A stretch of 64,000 bases of DNA from Aerophototrophica crusticola (GTDB lineage: Bacteria > Pseudomonadota > Alphaproteobacteria > Azospirillales > Azospirillaceae), in contig MOEB01000011.1 of NCBI GenBank assembly GCA_001939945.1, positions 62,001 to 126,000 on the forward strand. The letters are read 5' to 3'. Below are positions 1-9,416 of the stretch, piece by piece (within the stretch, counting starts at the first letter, position 1; each line of letters opens with the position of its first letter). A program made the position numbers and the translations under genes. Below the pieces are notes generated by a model. It had not been told where the DNA came from and did not search any database. It was given only the letters and a program-made list of their open reading frames with translations.

Positions 1-138
1 CCGGTCCGCCCGCGACAGGGCCCGCGCCACGCTGTCCTGGACCAGGTCCTCCGCCTCATGCCCGTTGCGGGAAAGCCGCCGCGCGTAGCAGCGCAACGGC
101 CCGAGATGCTCGCCGATATGCCGCTGCAGCTGGTCCAC
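1..138 (-). CDS. ECF-type RNA polymerase sigma factor, N-terminal fragment
   Basis: Only the first 46 codons are visible; the gene runs off the left edge of the window. The reading starts at a GTG at 138 preceded by a strong GGAGGGGG ribosome site. The peptide begins VDQLQRHIGEHLGPLRCYAR and continues with HEAEDLVQDSVARAL, which is the sigma-70 region 2 pattern (helix binding core polymerase and the -10 element). The short N-terminus before region 2 fits an extracytoplasmic-function sigma factor. Any anti-sigma partner would lie outside the window, so the signal it answers cannot be told. Confidence 0.7.
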   Translation of the reverse strand, partial: MDQLQRHIGEHLGPLRCYARRLSRNGHEAEDLVQDSVARALSRADR

Positions 139-238
139 GCTCCCCCTCCGCCCCCGTTTTCCCTGACGGGTGAACACGGGGGAGCGGCGGGGGTTTCACG
201 GGCGAAGGAGGCTGGTTACCTATTCGGGTGTAGGAGGC

Positions 239-2143
239 CTACGCCTTCTCCTTCGCGTACCCGATGCCCTTCAGGGCCTGGCCGATCTCGTCCAGGATGA
301 TCGGGTCGTCGATGGTGGCGGGCATCTTCCAGGGTTCCGCATCGGCGATCTTCTGCATGGTGCCGCGCAGGATCTTGCCGGAGCGGGTCTTGGGCAGGCG
401 GTCCACCACGATGGCCTGCTTGAAGGCGGCCACGGGGCCGATCTCATCCCGGACCTTCTTCACCAGCTCCTTGCAGATGGTGTCGTGGTCCTTGGTGACG
501 CCGGCCTTCAGCACGACGAAGCCCAGGGGCAACTGGCCCTTCAGCTCGTCCGCCACGCCGATCACGGCGCATTCCGCCACGTCGGGGTGGCCGGCCAGCA
601 CCTCTTCCATGCCGCCGGTGGACAGGCGGTGGCCGGCGACGTTGATGATGTCGTCGGTGCGGGCCATGACGTGGATGTAGCCGTCGCTGTCGATGAAGCC
701 CGCGTCGGCCGTCTGGTAGTAGCCGGGGTATTCGGCCAGGTAGCTGTTCCTGAACCGGTCCTCCGCGTTCCACAGGGTCGGCAGGGTGCCCGGCGGCAGG
801 GGCAGCTTGGCGACGATGGCGCCGATGTCGCCCTTGGGCACCTCATGACCGTCGGCGGCCAGGACCCGGATGTCCCAGCCCGGCAAGGGCTTGCAGGTGC
901 TGCCGTACTTCACGGGGAAGAGTTCCAGGCCCAGCGGGTTGCCGGCGATGGGCCAGCCCGTCTCCGTCTGCCACCAATGGTCGATGACGGGGACCTTCAG
1001 GTTCCGCTCCGCCCACTGGATGGTGTCGGGGTCCGACCGCTCCCCCGCCAGGAACAGGGCGCGGAAACAGGACAGGTCGTACTTGCCCAGCAGTTCCGCG
1101 TTCGGGTCGTCGCGCTTGATGGCGCGGAAGGCGGTGGGGGCGGTGAACAGGGTCTGGATGCCGTACTCGTTGATCATGCGCCAGAAGGCGCCGGCATCGG
1201 GCGTGCCCACCGGCTTGCCCTCATAGACCACGGTGGTGCAGCCGTGCAGCAGCGGGGCATAGACGATGTAGCTGTGACCCACCACCCAGCCCACGTCCGA
1301 CGCGGCCCAGAACACCTCCCCCGGCTTGACGCCGTAGAAATGCTCCATGGTCCATTTCAGGGCCACGGCATGGCCGCCATTGTCACGCACCACGCCCTTG
1401 GGCTGGCCCGTGGTGCCCGAGGTATAGAGGACGTAGAGGGGGTCCGTCGCCTTCACCGGCACGCAGTCCGCGGGCTGGGCGGCGGCCACGGCCGCTTCCC
1501 AGTCCACGTCGCGGGGGGCGACCAGCTCCGCCTCCGCCTGCGGGCGCTTCAGCACCACGCAATGGTCGGGCTTGTGGGTGGACTGCTCGATGGCGCTGTC
1601 CAGCATGGGCTTGTACTTCACCACCCGCCCGGGCTCGATGCCGCAGGAGGCGGAGACGATCACCTTGGGCTTGGCGTCGTTGATGCGGGTGGCCAGCTCA
1701 TGCGGGGCGAAGCCGCCGAAGACGACGCTGTGCACGGCGCCCAACCGGGCGCAGGCCAGCATGGCCACCAGCGCTTCCGGCACCATGGGCATGTAGACGA
1801 TGACCCGGTCGCCCTTTTCCACGCCCAGGTTCCTGAGGGCGCCGGCGAACAGGGCCACCTGGTCCCGCAGCTCGCGATAGGTCAGGGTGCGCTTGGTCTC
1901 GGTGACGGGGCTGTCATAGATGATGGCCGCCTGGTCGGCGCGCCCGCCTTCCACATGGCGGTCCAGCGCGTTCCAGCATGTGTTCAGCTCCCCCCCGCTG
2001 AACCAGCGGTAGAGGGGGGCGTTGCTGTCGTCCAGGACCTTGTCCCAGCGTTTCACCCAGTCGATCGCCCCCGCGGCCTCGGCCCAGAAGCCTTCGGGAT
2101 CGGACAGGGAGCGGCTATGGAGTTCCTGGTAACGGCCCGGCAT
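239..2143 (-). CDS. prpE: Propionyl-CoA synthetase (propionate-CoA ligase)
   Basis: A 634-residue adenylate-forming enzyme of the acetyl-CoA synthetase family that activates propionate to propionyl-CoA through an acyl-AMP intermediate in the cytoplasm. The phosphate-binding motif YTSGTTGQPKG lies near residues 240-250, the WWQTETGWPI core motif is present, and the C-terminal TRSGKILRG carries the catalytic lysine (about Lys590), usually controlled by acylation. The sequence resembles PrpE more than acetyl-CoA synthetase (family recognition, not a search). The ATG at 2143 is preferred over one 24 codons upstream because GGGAGG precedes it. It stands alone, with no methylcitrate genes beside it; propionyl-CoA could feed the methylmalonyl route or polyhydroxyalkanoate synthesis, which is inference. 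Confidence 0.88.
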   Translation of the reverse strand: MPGRYQELHSRSLSDPEGFWAEAAGAIDWVKRWDKVLDDSNAPLYRWFSGGELNTCWNALDRHVEGGRADQAAIIYDSPVTETKRTLTYRELRDQVALFAGALRNLGVEKGDRVIVYMPMVPEALVAMLACARLGAVHSVVFGGFAPHELATRINDAKPKVIVSASCGIEPGRVVKYKPMLDSAIEQSTHKPDHCVVLKRPQAEAELVAPRDVDWEAAVAAAQPADCVPVKATDPLYVLYTSGTTGQPKGVVRDNGGHAVALKWTMEHFYGVKPGEVFWAASDVGWVVGHSYIVYAPLLHGCTTVVYEGKPVGTPDAGAFWRMINEYGIQTLFTAPTAFRAIKRDDPNAELLGKYDLSCFRALFLAGERSDPDTIQWAERNLKVPVIDHWWQTETGWPIAGNPLGLELFPVKYGSTCKPLPGWDIRVLAADGHEVPKGDIGAIVAKLPLPPGTLPTLWNAEDRFRNSYLAEYPGYYQTADAGFIDSDGYIHVMARTDDIINVAGHRLSTGGMEEVLAGHPDVAECAVIGVADELKGQLPLGFVVLKAGVTKDHDTICKELVKKVRDEIGPVAAFKQAIVVDRLPKTRSGKILRGTMQKIADAEPWKMPATIDDPIILDEIGQALKGIGYAKEKA

Positions 2144-2389
2144 GGTTGAACCTCCCGCACGTTTGCTTCTTCGTTCGGCGCCGCAGAGTAATGTCCATAA
2201 GACTTGATGGTGCAAGTGCGAACGAACCTATCCCGGGGGCTGCGGCGGCGCGCCGCGCCCGGAACCTGGGCGCATCTCGCCGCATACCCTGTGGCTTGCC
2301 GACCTACCCGGATATGATCTACATCAGCCGCACGCCCGGGCACCCCCTTTGGCCCGCGGCGTTCCCTTTCGCGGCAACCGGTTTTCACC

Positions 2390-2737
2390 ATGATCGTCGA
2401 CACGCGGCACATCATGTTCTCGCCGGAGGCGGTCCGCGAGGCGGTGAAGACCTACCGCTCCCTGTTCCCCCAGAAACAGCCCCCCGGGCTGGTGGGGCCG
2501 ATCCTGATCCGGTCCGCCAACCCCTTGGTGCTGGGCATCAAGATCCAGGCCGTCGGCGCCCGCGTCTTCCGCGAGATCGAGATGGAGGAAAGCGAGTTGG
2601 CGGCCATGCTGATCCTCTATTGCCGCCACGCCAGGATCCCCCTGCCCCGCACCGCCGCCAAGTCCATCGAGGCCCAGGGCGAGCATGTCGTGCTGGTGGT
2701 CAGCAAGGCTATGCCCGTGGAGCCGGCGCCCAACTAG
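2390..2737 (+). CDS. Conserved hypothetical protein, 115 residues
   Basis: A small soluble protein with no signal peptide or membrane segment. It starts MIVDTRHIMFSPEAVREAV and mixes helical and strand-like stretches. Codon use is like the neighbouring genes, with GC-rich third positions, which supports real coding. I do not recognise the family and assign no function. It is transcribed away from prpE, so the 246 bp between them probably hold two divergent promoters. It ends just before a palindromic repeat copy that may act as a shared 3' end with the convergent gene at 2880-3623. Confidence 0.6.
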   Translation: MIVDTRHIMFSPEAVREAVKTYRSLFPQKQPPGLVGPILIRSANPLVLGIKIQAVGARVFREIEMEESELAAMLILYCRHARIPLPRTAAKSIEAQGEHVVLVVSKAMPVEPAPN

Positions 2738-2740
2738 GGT

Positions 2741-2880
2741 TGGTCTACGCTGACCGCGAACACGCTCCGGCGGCGACTGACGCCGCGCGCCCATGCGAGC
2801 GTAGCCAAGCCGCGGATGCGGCGCCGGCGACTGGGGCAAACGAACGGCTGGAACCGTTTCCGGTCGTCGGAAAACGGGTC
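2741..2880 (-). repeat. Gene-end palindromic repeat family, copy 1
   Basis: Read on the minus strand this about 140-bp block aligns over most of its length with the block at 34532-34684: a TTAGACCCG start, a GGAAACGG segment, the core GCGGCTTGGCT, a CGGCGGCAGTCGCCGCCG-like palindrome (here with one change) and a GAGCGTGTTC tail. It lies between two convergent genes, and its first bases supply the stop codon of the gene at 2880-3623. Five copies occur in the window, each at a gene 3' end. It could work as a terminator or RNA-stabilising hairpin. Confidence 0.75.
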
Positions 2881-3623
2881 TAAGCGGCCTGTGAATTGTG
2901 CTCCGCCACCAGGCGGGCGACCAGCCTAGCCACGTCGGCGTGGCGCAGCAGGGGATAGCGGCTGCGCAGCAGGTTGGTCAGTTCCGGCAGGTCCCAGGCG
3001 GCCAGTTCGGTGGGCTTGAAGTGCAGGGCCAGGTATTCCCCGGCCAGCATGCCGCCTTCCTGGGCGAAGAAGCGGATGCGCTGCACCACCTCGGTGCTCG
3101 GCAGGCCCGCGGGCTCATCCAGTTCGGACGCGATGCTGGACAGGACCAGCAGGTTTTCACGCGTCTGGTCGGCCTGCCAGCGCCGCACGGCGCGCAGCAC
3201 GGCCCGCAGGCCCGACGTGTCACGGAAGAAGGCGGTCTGGGCCGCCAGCGTCTCCAGCAGGTCGGCGGCCCCCACCAGGGCGGCCTCCAGGTCGAAGATG
3301 GCGGGCACGTCCCGCTGCCGCTCCAGCTCCCGCCGGACGGCGGCTTCCTGGGTCGGGCGGTCGGGCAGCTCGAACCAGACCGTATCGAACCACTGGACGG
3401 CCCGCTCCAGCCGCGTTTCCCCCCGTGGGGCGCGGATCACCTGGCCCACAAGGACCTGGTCGTCCAGCAGCTCATCCGCCTCCGGCACCTGCTCTGGCAG
3501 CAGGCCGGCGAGCACCGGGTCCAGCCCATGCGTCAGGTTCACGGCCAGCAGGACCGTGGCGTGCGCCACGAAGGCGTGGGGTACCTGCTCCAGCGTGTTC
3601 TCTGCGGCTCGGTCGTCGTCCAT
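2880..3623 (-). CDS. Hypothetical helical protein, 247 residues
   Basis: A predicted cytoplasmic, mostly helical protein with no signal peptide or transmembrane segment and many acidic residues. The ATG at 3623 (MDDDRAAENTLEQVPH) is chosen because AGGGAAGGA lies just upstream; the open frame continues 76 codons further, but that part crosses the intergenic palindrome at 3750-3767 and looks non-coding. Its stop codon lies in the edge of the repeat at 2741-2880. I do not recognise the family. The patatin gene lies upstream on the same strand with a 175-bp gap, so co-transcription is possible but not shown. Confidence 0.6.
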   Translation of the reverse strand: MDDDRAAENTLEQVPHAFVAHATVLLAVNLTHGLDPVLAGLLPEQVPEADELLDDQVLVGQVIRAPRGETRLERAVQWFDTVWFELPDRPTQEAAVRRELERQRDVPAIFDLEAALVGAADLLETLAAQTAFFRDTSGLRAVLRAVRRWQADQTRENLLVLSSIASELDEPAGLPSTEVVQRIRFFAQEGGMLAGEYLALHFKPTELAAWDLPELTNLLRSRYPLLRHADVARLVARLVAEHNSQAA

Positions 3624-3749
3624 CCCGGTCCTTCCCTGGGACCGCGCCGGTTGAAAATCCGGCGTCCATATTCTTACGGAATGATGACTCCCCTGGACAG
3701 GCTTTGGCAAGCACGCAACGCGGGGCGGTCGGACCCGTCGGGCGGGGCG

Positions 3750-3767
3750 ACTTTCGAATTCGAAAGT
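3750..3767. promoter_or_regulatory. 18-bp perfect palindrome ACTTTCGAATTCGAAAGT, copy 1 (intergenic)
   Basis: A perfect 18-bp palindrome in the gap between the patatin gene and the hypothetical gene at 2880-3623. The identical 18-mer recurs at 52100-52117 inside murE, and its 14-bp core at 36264-36277 inside the oxoprolinase gene. Its AT-rich centre stands out in this GC-rich sequence. The symmetry suggests a dimeric DNA-binding protein; it does not match the parS consensus. Confidence 0.7.
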
Positions 3768-3798
3768 TCGTTCGGGGGCGTCTGAGGGAAACGAACCC

Positions 3799-4917
3799 CT
3801 AAACCAGGAACCCGCCCACGTCGAAGGTGCTTTGAACCCCCAGCCGGTCATAGGTCGAGTCCAGCCAAGCGGCCGCCGCGGCCCGGCCCAGGTCGCGCAG
3901 GGTGGTCAGGAAGCCCCAGTCGGCGTTCAGCTTGCTGGAGACGCCGAGCTGGGCCATGGCGTCCTCGGCCGCCACCCGGTGCAGGTAGAAGCGGGTCAGT
4001 CCCGCCTCTTCCTCCGTCATCTTGCCCTGGTCGATCAGCCGGTTGACCAGCTCCATGGCCCGCAACTCACGCAGGTAGGTGGAGTTGAAGCTGATCTCGT
4101 TGATCCGGTCCACGATGGCCGTGGGGGTGGTGGGCAGGCCCGGCCGGGCGATGGGGGTGACCTGGATGATGACCAGGTCGCGGGCCACGCTGTCATGGAT
4201 CAGCGGGTGCAGGGTGGGGTTGCCCATGTAGCCGCCGTCCCAGTACTGCTCCCCGTCGATGTCCACGGCCTGGAACAGCAGGGGCAGGCAGGCGGAGGCC
4301 ACCAGGCAGTCCGCCGACAGTTCCTGCCCCTGGAACACCTTCAGCCGACCCTGGGTGACGTTGGTGGCGCTGACGAACAGCCGCGGCGCTGCCACCCGCC
4401 GCAACACGTCGAAATCCACCAGCCCGCGCAGGGCGTCACGCAGGGGGTTCAGGCCCAGGGGGTTGAACTGGTAGGGCGACATCATCCGCACCATCAGGTC
4501 CAGCCCGGCATAGACCGGGTGGGCATCCAGGTGCGGGTTGCCGGTCACCGCCGATAGCCAGGACGGGGACAGGGGCCCGAAGGCGTTGGCCTTGGCCAGC
4601 CGCCGCCACAGCCGCTCCAGCAGCTCCCGCGCGCCATCCGGCCCGCCGGAGGCCAGCCCATAGGCCAGCAGCGCCCCGTTGATGGCCCCGGCGCTGGTGC
4701 CGCTGACCCCGTCGAAGTCCAGCCGCCCGTCTTCCAGCAGCTTGTCCAGCACGCCCCAGGTGAAGGCGCCGTGGGCGCCGCCCCCTTGCAGGGCCAGGTT
4801 GACGGTCTTCCGCGGCTGCGGGGCGGGATGGGGAGCGGCCCCGGCGGTGTGCGGAATTCTGTTGCTCAACTTCTCTCTGCCTGACCCGGTGGCGGACGCC
4901 CCATCCTGCGCGACCAC
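3799..4917 (-). CDS. Patatin-like phospholipase
   Basis: A serine acyl hydrolase expected to release fatty acids from phospholipids or other acyl lipids with a Ser-Asp dyad. The oxyanion motif GGGAHG is at residues 45-50, the nucleophile motif GTSAG at 73-77 (Ser75), and the catalytic Asp in DGG at about 227, so all key residues are present. The first 35 residues are low-complexity and probably disordered. The frame begins at a GTG (4917) without a clear ribosome site; a TTG about 18 codons in, preceded by AGAGAAG, is an alternative start. The 3-hydroxybutyrate dehydrogenase gene follows upstream on the same strand; a joint role in lipid or polyhydroxybutyrate turnover is only a guess. Confidence 0.85.
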   Translation of the reverse strand: MVAQDGASATGSGREKLSNRIPHTAGAAPHPAPQPRKTVNLALQGGGAHGAFTWGVLDKLLEDGRLDFDGVSGTSAGAINGALLAYGLASGGPDGARELLERLWRRLAKANAFGPLSPSWLSAVTGNPHLDAHPVYAGLDLMVRMMSPYQFNPLGLNPLRDALRGLVDFDVLRRVAAPRLFVSATNVTQGRLKVFQGQELSADCLVASACLPLLFQAVDIDGEQYWDGGYMGNPTLHPLIHDSVARDLVIIQVTPIARPGLPTTPTAIVDRINEISFNSTYLRELRAMELVNRLIDQGKMTEEEAGLTRFYLHRVAAEDAMAQLGVSSKLNADWGFLTTLRDLGRAAAAAWLDSTYDRLGVQSTFDVGGFLV

Positions 4918-4973
4918 CCGTTAGGGATAGGCTAAGGGGACAGGCCGGCTGTCCCCGTTGCTTACCCCCAACC

Positions 4974-5756
4974 TTATTGTGCCGTCCATCCCCCATCGAC
5001 GCTGAGGGAGGCCCCGCGGATGTTGGCGGCCCCGTCGGAACAGAGGAACAGCGCCACCTCCCCCAACTGTTCCGGGGTGGTGAAGCTTGGGGCGGGCTGC
5101 TTCTCCGTCAGCAGCTTGGCCTGGGCGGCCTCCACGCTGGTGCCGTCCTTGGCGGCCAGGGCCTCGATCTGCTTCTGCACCAGGGGCGTCAGCACCCAGC
5201 CGGGGCAGATGGCGTTGCAGGTGACCGGGGTGGCCGCCGTCTCCAGCGCCACCACCTTGGTCAGGCCGACCAGCCCGTGCTTGGCGGCCACGTAGGCGGA
5301 CTTGTTGGCGCTGGCCACCAGCCCGTGGGCGGAGGCAATGTTGATGACCCGGCCCCAGCCCTGCCGCTTCATGGCGGGCAGGGCCGCCTGGATGGCGTAG
5401 AAGGCGGCGGACAGGTTGATGGACAGGATGGCTTCCCATTTGTCGCCCGGGAAATCCTCCACCGGTGCGGTGTGCTGGATGCCGGCGTTGTTCACCAGCA
5501 CGTCCACCCGGCCGAACCGCCCCAGTGCCTCTTCCACCATGCCCTTCACCTGGTCCGGCTTGGACATGTCGGCGCCGGAATAGGCAGCGCGGATGCCGAA
5601 CTCCCCCTCCAGCCCGGTGCGGAGCCTCTCGATCTCACCCGGGTCGCCGAAGCCGTTCAGCAGGATGTCCGCCCCCGCCCCGGCCAGGCGCCGGGCGATG
5701 CCCAGGCCGATGCCGCTGGTGGAGCCGGTGACGATGGCGAGCTTGCCCTTCAGCAT
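4974..5756 (-). CDS. bdhA: D-beta-hydroxybutyrate dehydrogenase
   Basis: A 260-residue short-chain dehydrogenase that interconverts 3-hydroxybutyrate and acetoacetate with NAD, in the polyhydroxybutyrate/ketone body pathway. The TGSTSGIG cofactor loop is at residues 10-17, NNAG near 89-92, and the catalytic triad Ser142, Tyr155 and Lys159 matches the usual numbering of this family. The sequence ends in SVDGGWTAQ, typical of these enzymes. The ATG at 5756 gives the normal family length and follows AAGAGGGG; the longer open frame upstream is rejected. Confidence 0.9.
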   Translation of the reverse strand: MLKGKLAIVTGSTSGIGLGIARRLAGAGADILLNGFGDPGEIERLRTGLEGEFGIRAAYSGADMSKPDQVKGMVEEALGRFGRVDVLVNNAGIQHTAPVEDFPGDKWEAILSINLSAAFYAIQAALPAMKRQGWGRVINIASAHGLVASANKSAYVAAKHGLVGLTKVVALETAATPVTCNAICPGWVLTPLVQKQIEALAAKDGTSVEAAQAKLLTEKQPAPSFTTPEQLGEVALFLCSDGAANIRGASLSVDGGWTAQ

Positions 5757-5861
5757 GCGTGACCCCTCTTCGTGCCTGGGCGCCCCGGCGGCGCCCGCGG
5801 GCGGAGAGGTAACGGCCACCCCGCCCCGCCGGAAGGCGGCCAAGGGGTGTGGCCCGTCCGG

Positions 5862-8800
5862 CTATTGCTGCCTCAATCGATCCAGGATGCCCTTGACGAC
5901 GGAGTCCTCCGGCTTCTGCTCCGGCGTGGGTTTCGGGGCGGGCCTGGGTTCCTGGCGGGGTGGCGGGGGTGGGCGGGGGCGGTCGTTGGCGGGGACGACG
6001 GCGGGCTGGGGCGGCACCTCCAGCGGGGCCACGGGGGCCAGGACCTGGCGGGCGGCGCGCTTGTCGGCCCAGGCGGCGACCTCCGCCCCCTCCACCGTCC
6101 GTTCCACCGCGGACAGGGGGCCGGAAAGGGCCAAGGTGAAGGGCGGGGTGTTGGCGGGATCGGAAAGCGTCACCTGCAACCGCGCCTCCAGCCGCCGGTC
6201 CGGCAGGCCAAGGCTCGCCCGGCCGGTGAGCCTGCCCGCCTGGGCCGTGGCGGCCAGGGACTCGGCCAGCACCTGCCCGCCCGCCAGGGTGAAGGGCGCC
6301 TCCAGCGTCGTCAGCGGCGTCGCCCCTTCGCGGACCGAGCGGCCCAGCCCGGCCAGGGCGGCGCGGCTGCCATCGGCATCGCCCAGCCGCGCCGCCGCGT
6401 TGGCAAGGTCGATCCCCGACAGGGTGGCGCCGCGCACGGCCGCCTTGCCGCTGCCGGTCAGGGCCAGGGCGATGGCCGCCGGGCTGCCCCCCTCCCCCCG
6501 CGCGTCCAGCCCCAGGTCGAACCGGCCGCCGGACAGGGAAATGCCGATGCCCGCATCATCCGGCCCGGCTTCCGGCATGGCCGCGTCGGTGACGGACAGG
6601 GCCAGGGTTGCCTTCAACGGGGCGAGGGCCAGGTCGGGGGCCGCACCCGGCAAGGGCGCGTCCTGGGACAGGCCGGCGGTGGCGGCCAGGCCCCCGTCCC
6701 GCCAGCGGGCCTTCAGGTCCCGCAGTTCCAGCATCCCGTCCTTCACCAGCACGGTACCGGTGGCCTGCCGCAGTTCCGCCCCGGCCAGGGTCAGGTTCGA
6801 AGGCTCCAGGGCCAGGCTTGCCGTCAACCGCCGCGCCCAGCCCAGGTCCCAGGCAGGGCCCGCGGCGGCCAGGGCCGGCAGCAGCATGTCCACGTCCAGG
6901 CCCGTGAAGGCCAGGCTGGCGTCCAAGGCCGGCATCTCCCCCGTCCGGTCCAGGGCCAGCCGCCCGGTCAGGCCGGAACCGGCGACGTTGCCTTGCAGGT
7001 TCGTGGCCGTGAGGGCCTTGGCCGTGCCCCCCAGCTCCCCATACAGGTCGAACGGCCCCAGGGTCGCCGTACCGGGCCGGTAGTCCGCCCGCCAGAGGCG
7101 GACCAGCTCCGCCGTCTCCGGCAGGGTGGCGCGGGCCTTCACCTCCAGCCGGCCCTCCCCTTCCGGGTCCAGCACGGCGCCACCGGCCTGGAGCTTGCCG
7201 CCCAGCAGGCCGGCCTCCAGCTCCACCGCCAGCCGGGCGGCATCGCCGGACAGGCGAGCGTCCAGGGTGACGGGACCCAAGCGCTCCGGCGCCACGGGCG
7301 GCTCTAGGCCCAAGGCCCGGAACAGGGGCGCCAGGGTTGGGGCCTGGGCGGACAGGGTCAGGAAGGAGGGGCCGAGGGGCTCCAGCCCGCCCAGCTTGCC
7401 GTTGGCCTTCAGCTTCACCCCGGCCGCCTGCTCGGCCGTCAGGTCCCGCAAGGTGACGGCCCCGCCCTGGACGGCGGCGGAAAGCACCAGCCCGTCTGCC
7501 TGGACGCCGCCGAGGGTCAGGTGCCCCACCTTGGCGTCCACCTCCCCATCCACCTCCCGCCGCCAGCGGTCCCAGGGCCAAGGGCTGGCGGGGTCGCGGT
7601 AGGCATCCAGGTTCAGCCGGTCGGCCTCCACCCGCAGGCCCAGGGACAGCCGTTCCCCCCGCTTCACCGCGGCGCTGCCGGTCAGGGTGGCCGTGTCCAG
7701 GGTGGCGGTGGCGCCTTCCAGCCGGAAGTCATCGGGCGTGCCGGTCAGGCGCCCGGTGAGGGTCGCGGCACGCAGCCGCTCCGGCGGGATGGCGCCCGAC
7801 TCCAGACCGGCCCAGGCGAGGGTCTGGCGGAGGTCGTCGGTGCGGGCCTCTACCATCAGGTCCGCGGTGGGGCGGCCCTGGTCCCGGGCGAGGCTGCCGG
7901 TGGCCTTCACCTCCGTCCCGCCGGGCAGCACGGCACCGGCGCCCTCGATCCCCAGCACGCCTTCGGCGAAGCGCCCGACCAGCCGGGCATCGGTCAGGGC
8001 GCCGCCACGCCAGCGCACCGAGTCGGCCAGCAGGTCCAGGGTCAGGGCCCGACCGTCAAGGCCCGGCAGGTCAGGCAGGCCGGTGGCGGGCAGGCTGTCC
8101 AGGTCCAGGCCAGCGAAGGACAGGACCAGAGAACCGTCACGCTCCGCCCCGTCCAGGGGCCATTCCAGGCTGCCGGTGCCCTTGCCCTCCCCCAGGGCCA
8201 GGGTCATGCCGTCCAGGGAGATGCCCCGCGGCCCGGCCACCAAGGTCCCGGTCAGGCCGAAGGGCAGCGGCGCGGTGGCCACATCCGCCCCCGGGGTGCC
8301 CGCCAGGGTCTGGGCCAACCGGGCCAGGGCGCCCAGGCCCTTGCCCTCCGCCGACAGGTCCCCCTCCAGCCGCCAGGGTCGCAGGGCCGTGCCCATGCCG
8401 GTGAAGCGGACGGTGGCCTCATCCTCCGGCAGGCCCAGGATCAGGCGCAGGGGCGCCGATCCTTCCAGCGCGCCGCGGCCGGCAGTCAGGTCCAGGGACA
8501 GGGGCTGGCCCGCCAGGGTGAAGCGGCCGGTCAGGGTATAGGGCCCCTGCTGGCTTCCCGCGCCCAGCTCCGCGCCCACCCCTTCCAGCAGCAGGGTGCG
8601 GCCGCCGGCCTGGTCGTCCAGGGTCACCGTGCCGTCATCCAGGGTCAGCCGTTCCACCTGCACCGTCTGGCCCAGGGCGGCAGCGTCGATGGGCCAGGTC
8701 ACGGTGCCGTCCGCCGCGCGGGTGACGCGCAGGCTCGGCCCGTCCAGGGTCAGCCGTTCCACCTGCACCAGCCCGCGCAGCAGGGGCCAGGGGCGGACAC

Positions 8801-9062
8801 GCAGGTCCACCTCCCGCACCGTCGCCAAGGGCGGCCCCTCCTCCCCGGCGGAGAGGGATACGTCCCGCGCGGTCAGCACCGGCCGGGGCAGCAGGGTCAG
8901 GTCCAGCGGGCCGGATATGGCCACCTGCCGGCCGGTCGCCCGTTCCAGCAGGGCCGCCACCTGACCGCGATAGGCACCCCAGTCCACGAAGCGGGGCCCC
9001 ACCGCCGCCGCGGCCAGGAGAAGCCCCACTACCACGCCCAGAGAGAGGAGAAGCTTGCGCAC
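5862..9062 (-). CDS. AsmA family protein (large)
   Basis: About 1066 residues with one N-terminal membrane anchor (RKLLLSLGVVVGLLLAAAAV) followed by a long, beta-rich periplasmic region. The start of the mature part, FVDWGAYRGQVAALLERATG, is characteristic of the AsmA N-terminal domain, and an AsmA-like C-terminal region is seen before a proline-rich tail. AsmA-like proteins are thought to form bridge-like grooves carrying phospholipids between the inner and outer membranes. The GTG at 9062 is chosen because it directly precedes the anchor and has AAGG upstream; an ATG at 9107 is an alternative. The proline-rich tail (about residues 1015-1050) looks disordered. Confidence 0.82.
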   Translation of the reverse strand: MRKLLLSLGVVVGLLLAAAAVGPRFVDWGAYRGQVAALLERATGRQVAISGPLDLTLLPRPVLTARDVSLSAGEEGPPLATVREVDLRVRPWPLLRGLVQVERLTLDGPSLRVTRAADGTVTWPIDAAALGQTVQVERLTLDDGTVTLDDQAGGRTLLLEGVGAELGAGSQQGPYTLTGRFTLAGQPLSLDLTAGRGALEGSAPLRLILGLPEDEATVRFTGMGTALRPWRLEGDLSAEGKGLGALARLAQTLAGTPGADVATAPLPFGLTGTLVAGPRGISLDGMTLALGEGKGTGSLEWPLDGAERDGSLVLSFAGLDLDSLPATGLPDLPGLDGRALTLDLLADSVRWRGGALTDARLVGRFAEGVLGIEGAGAVLPGGTEVKATGSLARDQGRPTADLMVEARTDDLRQTLAWAGLESGAIPPERLRAATLTGRLTGTPDDFRLEGATATLDTATLTGSAAVKRGERLSLGLRVEADRLNLDAYRDPASPWPWDRWRREVDGEVDAKVGHLTLGGVQADGLVLSAAVQGGAVTLRDLTAEQAAGVKLKANGKLGGLEPLGPSFLTLSAQAPTLAPLFRALGLEPPVAPERLGPVTLDARLSGDAARLAVELEAGLLGGKLQAGGAVLDPEGEGRLEVKARATLPETAELVRLWRADYRPGTATLGPFDLYGELGGTAKALTATNLQGNVAGSGLTGRLALDRTGEMPALDASLAFTGLDVDMLLPALAAAGPAWDLGWARRLTASLALEPSNLTLAGAELRQATGTVLVKDGMLELRDLKARWRDGGLAATAGLSQDAPLPGAAPDLALAPLKATLALSVTDAAMPEAGPDDAGIGISLSGGRFDLGLDARGEGGSPAAIALALTGSGKAAVRGATLSGIDLANAAARLGDADGSRAALAGLGRSVREGATPLTTLEAPFTLAGGQVLAESLAATAQAGRLTGRASLGLPDRRLEARLQVTLSDPANTPPFTLALSGPLSAVERTVEGAEVAAWADKRAARQVLAPVAPLEVPPQPAVVPANDRPRPPPPPRQEPRPAPKPTPEQKPEDSVVKGILDRLRQQ

Positions 9063-9178
9063 CCTTAATCCCTTCGACCCGCGTCCATCGCCCCGGCTAT
9101 GCCACAAAGGCGGACTTGGCTTATCCAGGGAAGGCGGTACCCTTCCCTACCCGCCAGCATCGCATGATCGGTGAAGAT

Positions 9179-9373
9179 ATGGGCGAGATCGTGAACCTGA
9201 ACCGATTCCGCAAGGCGCGCGAGAAGGCGGATCGGGAACAGCGCGCCATCGAGAACCGGGCCAAGTTCGGCCAATCCAAGCTGGCCAACCGCCAGAGGGA
9301 GGCCTTGGACCGGAAGGCCGACAAGCTGCTGGACGGCCACCGGCTGGGCAAGCGGGACGGGGAGCCGGAATAG
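9179..9373 (+). CDS. DUF4169 family small protein
   Basis: A 64-residue basic and charged helical protein beginning MGEIVNLNRFRKAREKADRE and ending LLDGHRLGKRDGEPE. The opening IVNLNRFRK and the later LDGHR are the features by which I recognise DUF4169, an uncharacterised alphaproteobacterial family. The ATG at 9179 follows GGTGAAG and gives the usual length; an ATG at 9164 is also in frame. It lies divergent from the AsmA gene. No function is known. Confidence 0.75.
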   Translation: MGEIVNLNRFRKAREKADREQRAIENRAKFGQSKLANRQREALDRKADKLLDGHRLGKRDGEPE

Positions 9374-9416
9374 GGCCACCCGCCCGGACGGCCCGCTTGG
9401 AAGCAGGGCCGCCGCC

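Noticed and set aside
170-2149. A 659-residue open frame on the plus strand opposite prpE.
   Set aside because: Antisense frame caused by high GC codon bias; the minus strand encodes a complete propionyl-CoA synthetase with all motifs.
3750-3767. The 18-bp palindrome as a parS partition site.
   Set aside because: It does not match the TGTTTCACGTGAAACA consensus, and no parAB genes are in the window.
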